A stretch of DNA of 13,701 nucleotides from Bordetella parapertussis. Lineage in GTDB: Bacteria > Pseudomonadota > Gammaproteobacteria > Burkholderiales > Burkholderiaceae_C. Below the pieces are notes generated by a model that was not told where the DNA came from, did not search any database, and saw nothing but the letters and a program-made list of their open reading frames with translations. Position numbers and translations under genes: made by a program. Positions 1-6,100 of the stretch are shown piece after piece. The stretch's first letter is position 1, and every line of letters begins with the position of its first letter. Location: contig CAMCES010000044.1 in assembly GCA_945873925.1 (NCBI GenBank), forward strand, positions 1 to 13,701, given 5' to 3'.

Positions 1-899
1 TTGCTGCAATGGCGGTCCATTCGCAAGGACAATGTCTCCACCCCTTGCAACAACAAAAACGCATTGAAGGGCGACAGGGCAGGGCCAAAGGTACGCATGC
101 CTTCCATACGGCATTTCATGGTGAAGCCAAAGTTGCCAAAGGTCTCAAAAAACCGCACACCGTGGTAGCCCGGTGAGGGCTCGGTCATGCCCGGAAAACG
201 GCCGTTGTCCCAGGGGAACTTGCCCGACTCGATGATGACGCCGCCCATGGTGGTGCCATGCCCACCGAGAAATTTGGTGGCCGAGTGCAAGATGATGGCC
301 GCACCCCATTCAAATGGGCGACACAGATAGGGGCTGGCAAAGGTGTTGTCGACAAACAAAGGCACGCCGGCTTGGTTGCCAATGCGCGCCACGGCTTCGA
401 TGTCCAGCACATTCAAAGATGGATTGCCCAAGGTTTCGGCATACAAGGCCTTTGTTTTTTCAGTGATGGCGCGGGCGAAGTTTTCAGGGTCAGACGAGTC
501 GACAAGCGTGGTGTGGATGCCGAGCTTTTGGAAATTCACCATCAACTGGGTGTGGGTGCCGCCATACAGCGATCGAGCAGCGACGATCTCGTCACCTGCC
601 TCGCACACATTGAGCAAGGCAATCATCTGCGCAGCCATCCCTGAGCCGGTGGCCACCGCCGCACGACCACCCTCCAAGGCCGCCACGCGCTCCTCGAGCA
701 CTGCCACAGTGGGGTTGGTCAAGCGTGAGTAAACATTGCCAAAGGTTTGCAGGTTGAACAGACTGGCAGCGTGTTCGGGGCTGTCAAACACATAGGCGCT
801 GGTTTGATAGATCGGTACCGCGCGGCTGCCAGTGGCAGCGTCCGGAATTTGGCCGGCATGCAGGCTCAGGGTGTCAAACCCATAGATACGGTCAGCCAT
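1..899 (-). CDS. metY: O-acetylhomoserine sulfhydrylase (aminocarboxypropyltransferase), 3' end cut by window edge
   Basis: PLP enzyme of the Cys/Met-metabolism family that makes homocysteine from O-acetylhomoserine and sulfide in the cytoplasm. I translated it by hand: 299 codons are present, against roughly 430 for the family, so the C-terminal third is missing. It begins MADRIYGFDTLSLHAGQ, typical of MetY. PLP-site features are YSRLTNPT (residues 57-64), ATGSGMAA (83-90), the cofactor-binding FVDNTFASPY (182-191) and the lysine in HSATKFLGG (K209, Schiff-base lysine). The extra GVRFFETFGNFGF stretch (about 247-259) is more typical of MetY than of MetB/MetC/MetZ, which is why I choose this name. 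The start ATG lies inside the end of the CoA-binding gene (8-base overlap), implying translational coupling. The Shine-Dalgarno is weak (CCAGG about 8 bases upstream). No SAM riboswitch is evident upstream. Use of O-acetyl rather than O-succinylhomoserine is inferred from family membership. Confidence 0.93.
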   Translation of the reverse strand, partial: MADRIYGFDTLSLHAGQIPDAATGSRAVPIYQTSAYVFDSPEHAASLFNLQTFGNVYSRLTNPTVAVLEERVAALEGGRAAVATGSGMAAQMIALLNVCEAGDEIVAARSLYGGTHTQLMVNFQKLGIHTTLVDSSDPENFARAITEKTKALYAETLGNPSLNVLDIEAVARIGNQAGVPLFVDNTFASPYLCRPFEWGAAIILHSATKFLGGHGTTMGGVIIESGKFPWDNGRFPGMTEPSPGYHGVRFFETFGNFGFTMKCRMEGMRTFGPALSPFNAFLLLQGVETLSLRMDRHCS

Positions 900-1374
900 G
901 ATGGTCAAAGCCTGGTGGGGTTTGTCGGTGGGCTGAGATCACGCCAGTGTTGACGCCAAACCAGCCCAGGCCGCCAAACAAACGGGCGTGCTCTATCTTC
1001 ACGCAGCGGTCCATCACGACGTCCAAGCCTGCTTGCGCAGCGATGGTTTGGGCTTCGTCATTGACCACGCCCAATTGCAGCCACAAGACCTTGGCATGGA
1101 TGGCCACGGCCTCTTGGGCGATGGCGGGGGTGTCGGCAGGTTTGCGAAACACATCGACAATGCCAACAGGATGAGGAATGGCTGACAAACTGGGGTAGCA
1201 AGTCTCACCCAGTATTTCGGTGTACTTGGGGTTGACCGGCAGGATGCGGTAGCCGTGGGCTTGCATGTACTTGGCTGCAAAGTAGGACGGTCTGAACCAA
1301 TCGGCGGACAAACCCACCACTGCGATGGTACGGTGTTGCCGCAAGACCTGTTTCAATAGACGAATATCACTCAT
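892..1374 (-). CDS. CoA-binding domain protein (YccU-like)
   Basis: A 160-residue single-domain Rossmann-fold protein of the CoA_binding family (YccU-like, related to the N-terminal domain of succinyl-CoA synthetase alpha). Visible features: the glycine-rich first strand and loop TIAVVGLSADWFRPS (16-30), PVNP (46-49), EILGETCYPSL (53-63), VDVFR (73-77), and the conserved C-terminal MDRCVKIEHARL (121-132). The family binds CoA, but its cell role is not well defined. I use the start MSDIRLL because it matches the usual N terminus; an in-frame ATG at 1410 would add 12 residues with no family resemblance. Neither start has a clear Shine-Dalgarno. Its last codons overlap the metY start (ATGGCTGA), so the two genes are surely co-transcribed, suggesting a link to homocysteine/methionine synthesis, where acetyl-CoA is used to make the MetY substrate. 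That link is inference. Confidence 0.88.
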   Translation of the reverse strand: MSDIRLLKQVLRQHRTIAVVGLSADWFRPSYFAAKYMQAHGYRILPVNPKYTEILGETCYPSLSAIPHPVGIVDVFRKPADTPAIAQEAVAIHAKVLWLQLGVVNDEAQTIAAQAGLDVVMDRCVKIEHARLFGGLGWFGVNTGVISAHRQTPPGFDHHG

Positions 1375-1576
1375 GGACGAAGATATTAGCCCATTCGTGC
1401 AATAAAACATTGCTTTATGTCAGAAATACAGGCATAGTCTGTGGCTCGATTATCAAGTTATGTCGTTGTTTTTCGTTTCTGGTTCTGCCCTCATAGGTTT
1501 TCCCCTTCGTTACACGCTTCATCCTTGACCTTCGACCCCGAGGGGGGCTTCCCTTTTTTTTAAAGAAATGCAATAC
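1375..1576. promoter_or_regulatory. Divergent intergenic region and cspA leader
   Basis: About 200 bases between the divergent CoA-binding and cold-shock genes, clearly more AT-rich and T-rich than the flanking genes. It holds a 5-bp inverted repeat GCAAT-AAAAC-ATTGC (1399-1413), a possible sigma70 promoter for cspA (listed separately), and near the cspA end a short G/C hairpin (CCCC at 1536-1539 with GGGG at 1543-1546, loop GAG) followed by eight T (1554-1561). Long 5' leaders that control translation are known for cspA genes of other bacteria; whether this one acts that way is inference. A 113-codon minus-strand ORF reading through here from within cspA has no recognisable protein and was discarded. 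Confidence 0.45.
1410..1438 (+). promoter_or_regulatory. Possible sigma70 promoter for cspA-infA
   Basis: TTGCTT (1410-1415), a 17-base spacer, then CATAGT (1433-1438): 3/6 and 4/6 matches to the consensus boxes. It overlaps the right arm of the inverted repeat at 1399-1413, which could be an operator. If used, it would give a leader of about 130 bases before the cspA start. The match is weak and other sites in this AT-rich stretch are possible. Confidence 0.22.
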
Positions 1577-1783
1577 ATGGCAACAGGTACAGTGAAATGG
1601 TTTAACGAGTCCAAAGGTTTTGGTTTCATTACTCCCGAAGACGGCGGCAAAGATTTGTTCGCCCATTTTTCCGCGATCCAGAACCAGGGGTTCAAAACCC
1701 TGGCTGAAGGTCAACGCGTTAGCTTTGAAGTGACCACCGGCCCCAAAGGCCTGCAAGCGTCCAACATCAAAACCGCCGACTAA
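1577..1783 (+). CDS. cspA: Cold-shock protein, CspA family
   Basis: A 68-residue cold-shock-domain protein, the usual length for bacterial Csp: a single OB-fold barrel that binds single-stranded RNA/DNA and melts RNA secondary structure. RNP1 is KGFGFI (13-18) and RNP2 is LFAHF (27-31); the N terminus MATGTVKWFN is canonical. RNP2 has Ala where many homologues have Val (FVHF), a small change. I chose the ATG at 1577 over the in-frame ATG three codons earlier because MATGTVKWF is the family start; upstream only a weak AAAGAA serves as ribosome site. infA follows 24 bases after the stop with no terminator, so the two probably share a transcript. The symbol means a CspA-family member; the paralogue and whether it is cold-induced cannot be told from sequence. 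Confidence 0.95.
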   Translation: MATGTVKWFNESKGFGFITPEDGGKDLFAHFSAIQNQGFKTLAEGQRVSFEVTTGPKGLQASNIKTAD

Positions 1784-1807
1784 GCGCTCAACGCTTCAGG
1801 CAGTCAG

Positions 1808-2065
1808 ATGTCCAAAGAAGAAATGCTGGAAATGTCCGGCTTGGTGCGTGAGGTGCTTCCCGACTCACGTTACCGGGTCACTTTGGACAACGGTCACGAA
1901 CTCGTGGCCTACACCGCAGGCAAGATGCGTATGCACCACATTCGCATCTTGGCTGGCGACAAGGTCACTTTGGAGCTCTCTCCTTACGACATGACCAAAG
2001 GCCGCATCACCTTTCGTCACATCGAGGGCAAGGGTCCCAGCGGCCCCCGGAAGCGGCGGTTTTGA
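1808..2065 (+). CDS. infA: Translation initiation factor IF-1, C-terminally extended form
   Basis: An 85-residue S1-type OB-fold protein that binds the ribosomal A site and assists IF-2 and IF-3 in start selection. The body (residues 1-73) follows IF-1 closely: MSKEEMLEMSGLV, LPDSRYRV, NGHELVAY, the basic GKMRMHHIRI (38-47), GDKVTLELSPYD (49-60) and KGRITFRH (63-70). Beyond the usual end (E. coli IF-1 has 72 residues) there is a Gly/Pro/Arg/Lys-rich tail ending GPRKRRF. Beta-proteobacteria commonly carry this longer infA in addition to the 72-residue copy in the ribosomal-protein cluster, so a second infA elsewhere in the genome is likely (inference). Position directly behind cspA suggests co-expression. 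Upstream CAGGCAGTCAG is only a weak Shine-Dalgarno. Confidence 0.95.
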   Translation: MSKEEMLEMSGLVREVLPDSRYRVTLDNGHELVAYTAGKMRMHHIRILAGDKVTLELSPYDMTKGRITFRHIEGKGPSGPRKRRF

Positions 2066-2196
2066 ACCCCAGCCCAGCCAACATCGCGCTGGGCTACCTC
2101 GTCAAACAAGAACAGATCGCGGTCGCTCATGGCGCAGCCTTGAACATCCGTTCCTTGCTGGACAAACAACAATTCCACGGGCGGTTACTCAATTAG
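2062..2196 (+). CDS. Possible 44-residue small protein starting on the infA stop
   Basis: An open frame starting with TTG at 2062-2064, overlapping the infA TGA (2063-2065), and ending with TAG at 2194-2196. A purine-rich GGAAG at 2049-2053 lies 8 bases before the TTG, a better ribosome site than most genes here have. The translation begins MNPSPANIALGYLVKQEQ and ends FHGRLLN, with a plausible helix-forming middle (residues about 6-36) and no cysteines, signal or membrane segment. About 70% of its codons end in G or C, as in neighbouring genes. I recognise no family. It could equally be chance, or the remnant of a longer gene. The inverted repeat at 2071-2095 lies inside it, so a terminator reading and a coding reading of this stretch compete. 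Confidence 0.35.
   Translation: MNPSPANIALGYLVKQEQIAVAHGAALNIRSLLDKQQFHGRLLN
2071..2095 (+). terminator. Hairpin just after infA
   Basis: Perfect 8-bp inverted repeat AGCCCAGC / GCTGGGCT with a 9-base loop, beginning 6 bases after the infA stop. The position fits the end of the cspA-infA transcript, but no T-run follows (next bases ACCTCGTC), so it is not a classical intrinsic terminator. It may instead protect the 3' end of the mRNA or be a by-product of the small ORF's codons. Confidence 0.35.
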
Positions 2197-2271
2197 CAAC
2201 GAGAGTGAGTAGCGCAGTTGTCTCGGTGAGAGTGGTTAACATGCCACTTTGCCGATCTTCACAGCCTCTCT
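2197..2271. other. Short gap before tadA, no clear signal
   Basis: Seventy-five bases between the small ORF and tadA. I see two GAGAGTG-type copies (about 2201-2207 and 2228-2234) but no convincing promoter boxes and no Shine-Dalgarno before the tadA ATG. Confidence 0.3.
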
Positions 2272-3657
2272 ATGACCACGCCATCCGACCTCCATTTCAT
2301 GGACTTGGCTTTGCGGCAAGCGCAATTGGCGCAGGCCGCAGGCGAGGTGCCTGTGGGTGCGGTCGTGGTCAGGCATGGCGAAGTGATCGCCCAAGCGCAC
2401 AACGCCCCGATCGGTTTGCACGACCCCAGCGCCCATGCCGAGGTCTTGGCCCTGAGGGCCGCCGCCCAAACCCTGGGCAATTACCGTTTGGACGACTGTA
2501 CGCTCTACGTGACCCTGGAACCCTGCGCCATGTGCGTGGGGGCCGCATTGCACGCCCGATTGAAGCGGGTGGTGTGGGGTGCGACTGAGCCCAAAACAGG
2601 TGCTGCCGGGTCGGTGTTGAATTTGTTCGATCAAACTGCACTGAACCACCACACGGCCCATGAAGGCGGCGTGAGGGCAGACGAGGCTAGCGCCTTGCTG
2701 CAAGGATTTTTCAAAGACCAACGCGAACACCAAAAGATGACAACCATGCCACACCGATTGCGTGAAGACGCCTTGCGTACCCCCGATGAGCGCTTCGCCG
2801 ATTTGCCTGGCTACCTTTGGCAGCCTCACTTTCGCAACGACTTGCCAGCCTTGGATGGCCTGCGCATGCATTTTTTGGACGAGGGACCCCAAGACGCCCC
2901 GGTCACTTGGCTTTGCTTGCACGGCAACCCCGCATGGAGTTACCTTTACCGCCTGATGATTCCCGCTTTTTTGCAGGCAGGGCACCGGGTGGTCGCACCC
3001 GACATGCCTGGCTTTGGCAAAAGCGATAAGCCCAAAAAAGACAGCGCCCACAGGTTTGACTGGCACCGACAGGTCTTGCTCGAATTCATCGAAGCCATGG
3101 ACCTGCTGCGCGTTAACCTGGTGGTGCAAGACTGGGGCGGCATCCTCGGACTGACCTTGCCGATGGCTGCACCGCTGCGTTACCAAGGCTTGTTGGTGAT
3201 GAACACCACTTTGGCCACTGGCGAGCATCCCTTGAGCGCAGGCTTTTTGGCTTGGCGGCAAATGTGCGCCGACAAACCCCAGTTTGACGTGGGCAAGTTG
3301 TTCGCCCGAGGCAACCCACACCTGTCCACAGCCGAATGCGAAGCCTACAACGCGCCATTTCCTGACGCGGGACACCGCGCGGCATTGCGCGCTTTCCCGC
3401 CCATGGTGCCCGAGCATGCCGACAGCGAAGGTGCTGAGGTTTCGCGCCAAGCTCAGGTTTTTTGGCGCGATCAATGGCAAGGCAAGAGCCTGATGGTGGT
3501 GGGGCAACAAGACCCTGTGCTGGGTGAGGCAGTCATGCGGCAACTTCAACAGTTGGTCCGCGGCTGCCCCGAACCGGTGCTGCTGCCCCAAGCCGGGCAT
3601 TTTGTGCAAGAGCACGGCGAACAAGTGGCGGCACTCGGCTTGCAAGGCTTGGCTTGA
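2272..3657 (+). CDS. tadA: Fusion: tRNA(Arg) adenosine-34 deaminase TadA + haloalkane-dehalogenase-like alpha/beta hydrolase
   Basis: 461 residues in one uninterrupted frame. Residues 1-152 are a full TadA, which turns wobble A34 of tRNA-Arg(ACG) into inosine: EVPVGAVVV (25-33), HDPSAHAE (50-57, with zinc ligand H55 and proton-shuttle E57), TLEPCAMC (81-88, zinc ligands C85 and C88) and KTGAAGS (108-114). Residues about 160-461 are a full alpha/beta hydrolase that resembles haloalkane dehalogenase DhlA (subfamily HLD-I): the typical start LRTPDERFADLPGY (168-181), oxyanion-side HGNPAWSYLYR (217-227), nucleophile elbow VVQDWGG (D287), cap GFLAW (W328), acid GQQDPVLG (D414) and base AGHFVQEHG (H443). 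W288 and W328 match the two halide-binding tryptophans of DhlA; N219 replaces DhlA's Glu56 and recalls Asn38 of subfamily HLD-II. The hydrolase could also be made separately from in-frame ATGs at 2737 or 2746, without a good Shine-Dalgarno. TadA function is near certain; the hydrolase substrate is unknown and dehalogenation is inferred from residues only. Confidence 0.9.
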   Translation: MTTPSDLHFMDLALRQAQLAQAAGEVPVGAVVVRHGEVIAQAHNAPIGLHDPSAHAEVLALRAAAQTLGNYRLDDCTLYVTLEPCAMCVGAALHARLKRVVWGATEPKTGAAGSVLNLFDQTALNHHTAHEGGVRADEASALLQGFFKDQREHQKMTTMPHRLREDALRTPDERFADLPGYLWQPHFRNDLPALDGLRMHFLDEGPQDAPVTWLCLHGNPAWSYLYRLMIPAFLQAGHRVVAPDMPGFGKSDKPKKDSAHRFDWHRQVLLEFIEAMDLLRVNLVVQDWGGILGLTLPMAAPLRYQGLLVMNTTLATGEHPLSAGFLAWRQMCADKPQFDVGKLFARGNPHLSTAECEAYNAPFPDAGHRAALRAFPPMVPEHADSEGAEVSRQAQVFWRDQWQGKSLMVVGQQDPVLGEAVMRQLQQLVRGCPEPVLLPQAGHFVQEHGEQVAALGLQGLA

Positions 3658-3683
3658 ACCCCCCCCTTGGCTGGGCCCCCATG

Positions 3684-3711
3684 TTGGCTTGATCGACAAT
3701 GCGGTTTTAAG
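3684..3711 (+). promoter_or_regulatory. Weak promoter-like boxes before ldcA
   Basis: TTGGCT (3684-3689), 16-base spacer, TTTAAG (3706-3711), in the 63-base gap after the fusion gene. A start site about 7 bases downstream would fall only a few bases before the ldcA ATG at 3721, which has no Shine-Dalgarno. The matches to consensus are poor (3/6 and 4/6). The gap also holds a run of eight C (3659-3666). Confidence 0.18.
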
Positions 3712-3720
3712 ATCCACAAA

Positions 3721-4641
3721 ATGCATATCTACCTGTACTCACCCTCCGGCGCGGTGCGCGACAAAGCGGCTTTGCGTGTGGCGGTCAAGCGCCTGTCCCA
3801 GCTCGGATTTGAAGTCGAGTTGGACCCCGCTGCGCTCAGCAGTTCCAAGCGGTTCGCTGGTGAGGATGTCGAGCGCCTGCTCGCCATTCAACGTGCGGCC
3901 ACCAGCGGCGCAGACATCGTCATGCCCACGCGGGGAGGCTATGGGCTGACACGTTTGCTCAAACACCTGCCAGCCAAAACGATTGCCCAATCGATCAAGG
4001 GCGGCACCCGCTGGGTCGGGCACAGCGACTTCACGGCACTGCAGATGGCGGTGCTCGCCAAAACCAAAGCAGTTACCTGGGCAGGGCCGCATGCCTGCGC
4101 AGACTTTGGCGCCAAGGAACTAGACGACATCACGTTGGCGTGTTTTGACGACATGGCGCAGGGCCGGGGGGAGGGCGCGGGTTGGCGACTGCCCGCGGCG
4201 GACCTGGAACACCTGCCCAAAAAAGCCTTGCTGGCCGACAAATCCACATTGTGGGGTGGCAACCTGAGCGTGCTGTGCAGCCTGGTCGGGACGCCTTATT
4301 TGCCCTCGGTCACTGGCGGTGTGATGTTTTTGGAGGACGTGGCAGAGCATCCTTACCGCGTCGAGCGCATGCTGACACAGTTGCTCAACGCCGGTATGTT
4401 GTCTGCCCAAAAAGCGATATTGCTGGGCAGCTTTACTGACTACAAGCTCAGCAGTCATGACAAGGGTTTTAAGCTGCAGACCGTGGTCGCTTGGTTGCGT
4501 AGCCAAACCAAAACCCCGGTCCTGACCGGATTGCCTTTTGGCCATGTGGCCACCAAACTCTGTTTGCCAGTGGGCCAGCAAGTGACTTTGCTGCGCGAAG
4601 GCCGTGACGCATTTTTGCTTTGGGCGCACCATGCGCAATAG
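3721..4641 (+). CDS. ldcA: Muramoyltetrapeptide (LD-) carboxypeptidase, peptidase family S66
   Basis: A 306-residue cytoplasmic serine peptidase, the usual size for LdcA, which removes the terminal D-Ala from recycled murein tetrapeptides. The S66 Ser-Glu-His triad is visible: S102 in GHSDFTALQ (100-108), E205 in VMFLEDV (201-207) and H275 in GLPFGHVATKL (270-280). Other family marks are IVMPTRGGYGLTRLL (66-80) and WGGNLSVLCSLVGTP (178-192). The start MHIYLYSPSGAV matches the family's first strand, so the longer frame from 3667 (adding MAGPPCWLD...) is rejected. No signal peptide, as expected. The gene follows the TadA fusion by 63 bases and precedes the aldehyde dehydrogenase by 23 bases; its stop codon falls inside a hairpin plus T-run that may end transcription. 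No functional tie to its neighbours is obvious, though mltG at the other end of the window also acts on peptidoglycan. Confidence 0.93.
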   Translation: MHIYLYSPSGAVRDKAALRVAVKRLSQLGFEVELDPAALSSSKRFAGEDVERLLAIQRAATSGADIVMPTRGGYGLTRLLKHLPAKTIAQSIKGGTRWVGHSDFTALQMAVLAKTKAVTWAGPHACADFGAKELDDITLACFDDMAQGRGEGAGWRLPAADLEHLPKKALLADKSTLWGGNLSVLCSLVGTPYLPSVTGGVMFLEDVAEHPYRVERMLTQLLNAGMLSAQKAILLGSFTDYKLSSHDKGFKLQTVVAWLRSQTKTPVLTGLPFGHVATKLCLPVGQQVTLLREGRDAFLLWAHHAQ

Positions 4642-4649
4642 CCCTTTTT
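4622..4649 (+). terminator. Possible weak terminator overlapping the ldcA stop
   Basis: GGGC (4622-4625) can pair with GCCC (4641-4644), with an inner GCA/TGC pairing (4626-4628 with 4632-4634), and five T follow at once (4645-4649) with more T at 4655-4662. An alternative inner stem is GCGCA-CCA-TGCGC (4624-4636). The stems are short and bulged, so read-through into the aldehyde dehydrogenase gene is likely. Confidence 0.33.
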
Positions 4650-4664
4650 CTTGTTATTTTTTGA

Positions 4665-6098
4665 ATGAACACCATGACCACTTATGACAGCCACTACATC
4701 AACGGCACTTGGCAAAAAGCCGCTTCCCAAGAGGTGTTCGAGGTGCACGATGCCACCACCGAAGCGGTGATGGCCACGGTGCCGCAAGGCACGGCCGAGG
4801 AGGCCACACAAGCCGTGCTGGCCGCTCGCGCCGCCTTTCCCGCCTGGTCTGCTTTGAGCGTGGAAGAACGCTGCGGCTTCATCGACAGGATCGTCGCTGG
4901 CCTGAAAGCACGCACCGAAGAGGTCGGCACCGCGATCGCGCGTGAGGTTGGTATGCCGATCAAGATGGCCAAGATGATCCAGGTCGGTGGCCCGGTGTTC
5001 AACTGGGGCAACGCCGCCAAGGTGGCCCGTGCCTATGTCTACGAGGAAAAAGTCGGCAACTCTCTGGTGGTGCGTGAACCGATTGGCGTGGTCTCATGCA
5101 TCACACCCTGGAACTTCCCACTCAACCAAATCACCCTCAAGGTCGCGCCTGCTTTGGCCGCAGGCTGCACGGTCGTTTTGAAGCCGAGCGAAATCGCGCC
5201 GGTCAACGCCATGATCTTGGCCGAGATCATCCATGCTGCCGGTGTGCCGCCGGGCGTTTTCAACCTGGTCAATGGCCTGGGCCCCGTGGTCGGCGAAGTC
5301 TTGGCCAGCCACCCCGAGGTGGACATGGTGAGCTTCACCGGGTCAACCCGTGCCGGCAAGCGGGTGGCCGAGTTGGCGGCCGATTCTGTCAAACGGGTGG
5401 CACTCGAGTTGGGCGGCAAGTCAGCCAGCCTGATCTTGCCCGATGCCGACCTGGAGGCCGCGGTCAAAGGCACGCTCAACGCCTGTTTGCTCAACAGCGG
5501 CCAAACTTGCTCGGCGCACACCCGGATGCTGGTGCCGGCCGACCGTTATGCCGAGGTCAAGGCCATTTTGCAAACCGCCATTGGCAAATTCGCCTTAGGG
5601 CCCAGCTTGGACGAAACCACCCGCCTAGGCCCCTTGGTCAGCGCGACCCAGCGTGACCGGGTGATTGGGTTCATCGAACTGGGTTTGAAAGAGGGAGCGG
5701 AGTTGATCGCCGGCGGTCCGGACAAGCCCGATTTTGCAACCGGTTATTTCGTACAGCCCACGGTCTTGCATGTGCAGGCCAACGACACCTTGGCGCATGA
5801 GGAGATTTTTGGTCCGGTTTTGGTGGTCTTGACCTACCAGGACGAAGCCCAAGCCGTGCGCATCGCCAACGACACCATCTACGGCTTGGGCGGCGGTGTG
5901 TGGAGCAAGGACGAAGCGCATGCGATGCGGGTGGCCCGCCAAATGCGCACCGGTCAGGTCGACATCAATGGCGCCGCTTTCAACGGCAACGCGCCTTTTG
6001 GCGGCTATAAGCAATCGGGCAATGGCCGTGAAAACGGCAAGTACGGTTTCGAGGAGTTTTTGGAACACAAAGCCATTCAATTACCCACAAGAGCCTGA
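4665..6098 (+). CDS. NAD(P)+-dependent aldehyde dehydrogenase family protein
   Basis: 477 residues, the standard length for the aldehyde dehydrogenase superfamily, which oxidises an aldehyde to its acid in the cytoplasm. Key parts: ITPWNFPLNQ (146-155, oxyanion N150), cofactor-binding VLKPSE (171-176, K173), the nucleotide-fold loop FTGSTRAGKRV (224-234), general base E248 in LELGGKS, nucleophile C282 in NSGQTCSA, and EEIFGPV (379-385, E380). The C-terminal NAPFGGYKQSGNGRENGKYG (442-461) is typical. Two in-frame starts exist (4665 and 4674); MTTYDSHYINGTW from the second matches family N termini equally well and neither has a Shine-Dalgarno. The acylase gene starts two bases after the stop, so the two are co-transcribed. 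The true aldehyde cannot be named: the sequence resembles broad-specificity aliphatic/aromatic enzymes. I see no damage to catalytic residues. Confidence 0.93.
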   Translation: MNTMTTYDSHYINGTWQKAASQEVFEVHDATTEAVMATVPQGTAEEATQAVLAARAAFPAWSALSVEERCGFIDRIVAGLKARTEEVGTAIAREVGMPIKMAKMIQVGGPVFNWGNAAKVARAYVYEEKVGNSLVVREPIGVVSCITPWNFPLNQITLKVAPALAAGCTVVLKPSEIAPVNAMILAEIIHAAGVPPGVFNLVNGLGPVVGEVLASHPEVDMVSFTGSTRAGKRVAELAADSVKRVALELGGKSASLILPDADLEAAVKGTLNACLLNSGQTCSAHTRMLVPADRYAEVKAILQTAIGKFALGPSLDETTRLGPLVSATQRDRVIGFIELGLKEGAELIAGGPDKPDFATGYFVQPTVLHVQANDTLAHEEIFGPVLVVLTYQDEAQAVRIANDTIYGLGGGVWSKDEAHAMRVARQMRTGQVDINGAAFNGNAPFGGYKQSGNGRENGKYGFEEFLEHKAIQLPTRA

Positions 6099-6100
6099 AC

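Noticed and set aside
1375..1440. SAM riboswitch before the CoA-binding/metY unit
   Set aside because: The gap on that strand before the CoA-binding gene is short and AT-rich with only a 5-bp inverted repeat; no SAM-riboswitch core was recognised.
1415..1756. 113-codon minus-strand ORF across cspA and its leader
   Set aside because: Translation is not protein-like in the leader part, and the rest is the complement of cspA.
3659..3666. Run of eight C as a possible phase-variation tract
   Set aside because: It lies one base after the stop codon of the fusion gene and outside both reading frames, so slippage would not switch either protein; an effect on ldcA expression cannot be excluded but nothing supports it.
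2236..3726. 496-codon minus-strand ORF opposite the whole TadA fusion gene
   Set aside because: Its codons are in exact register with the sense codons, where antisense stops arise only from TTA, CTA and TCA, which are rare in this genome. The translation shows no known domain, while the sense strand encodes two clear enzymes.
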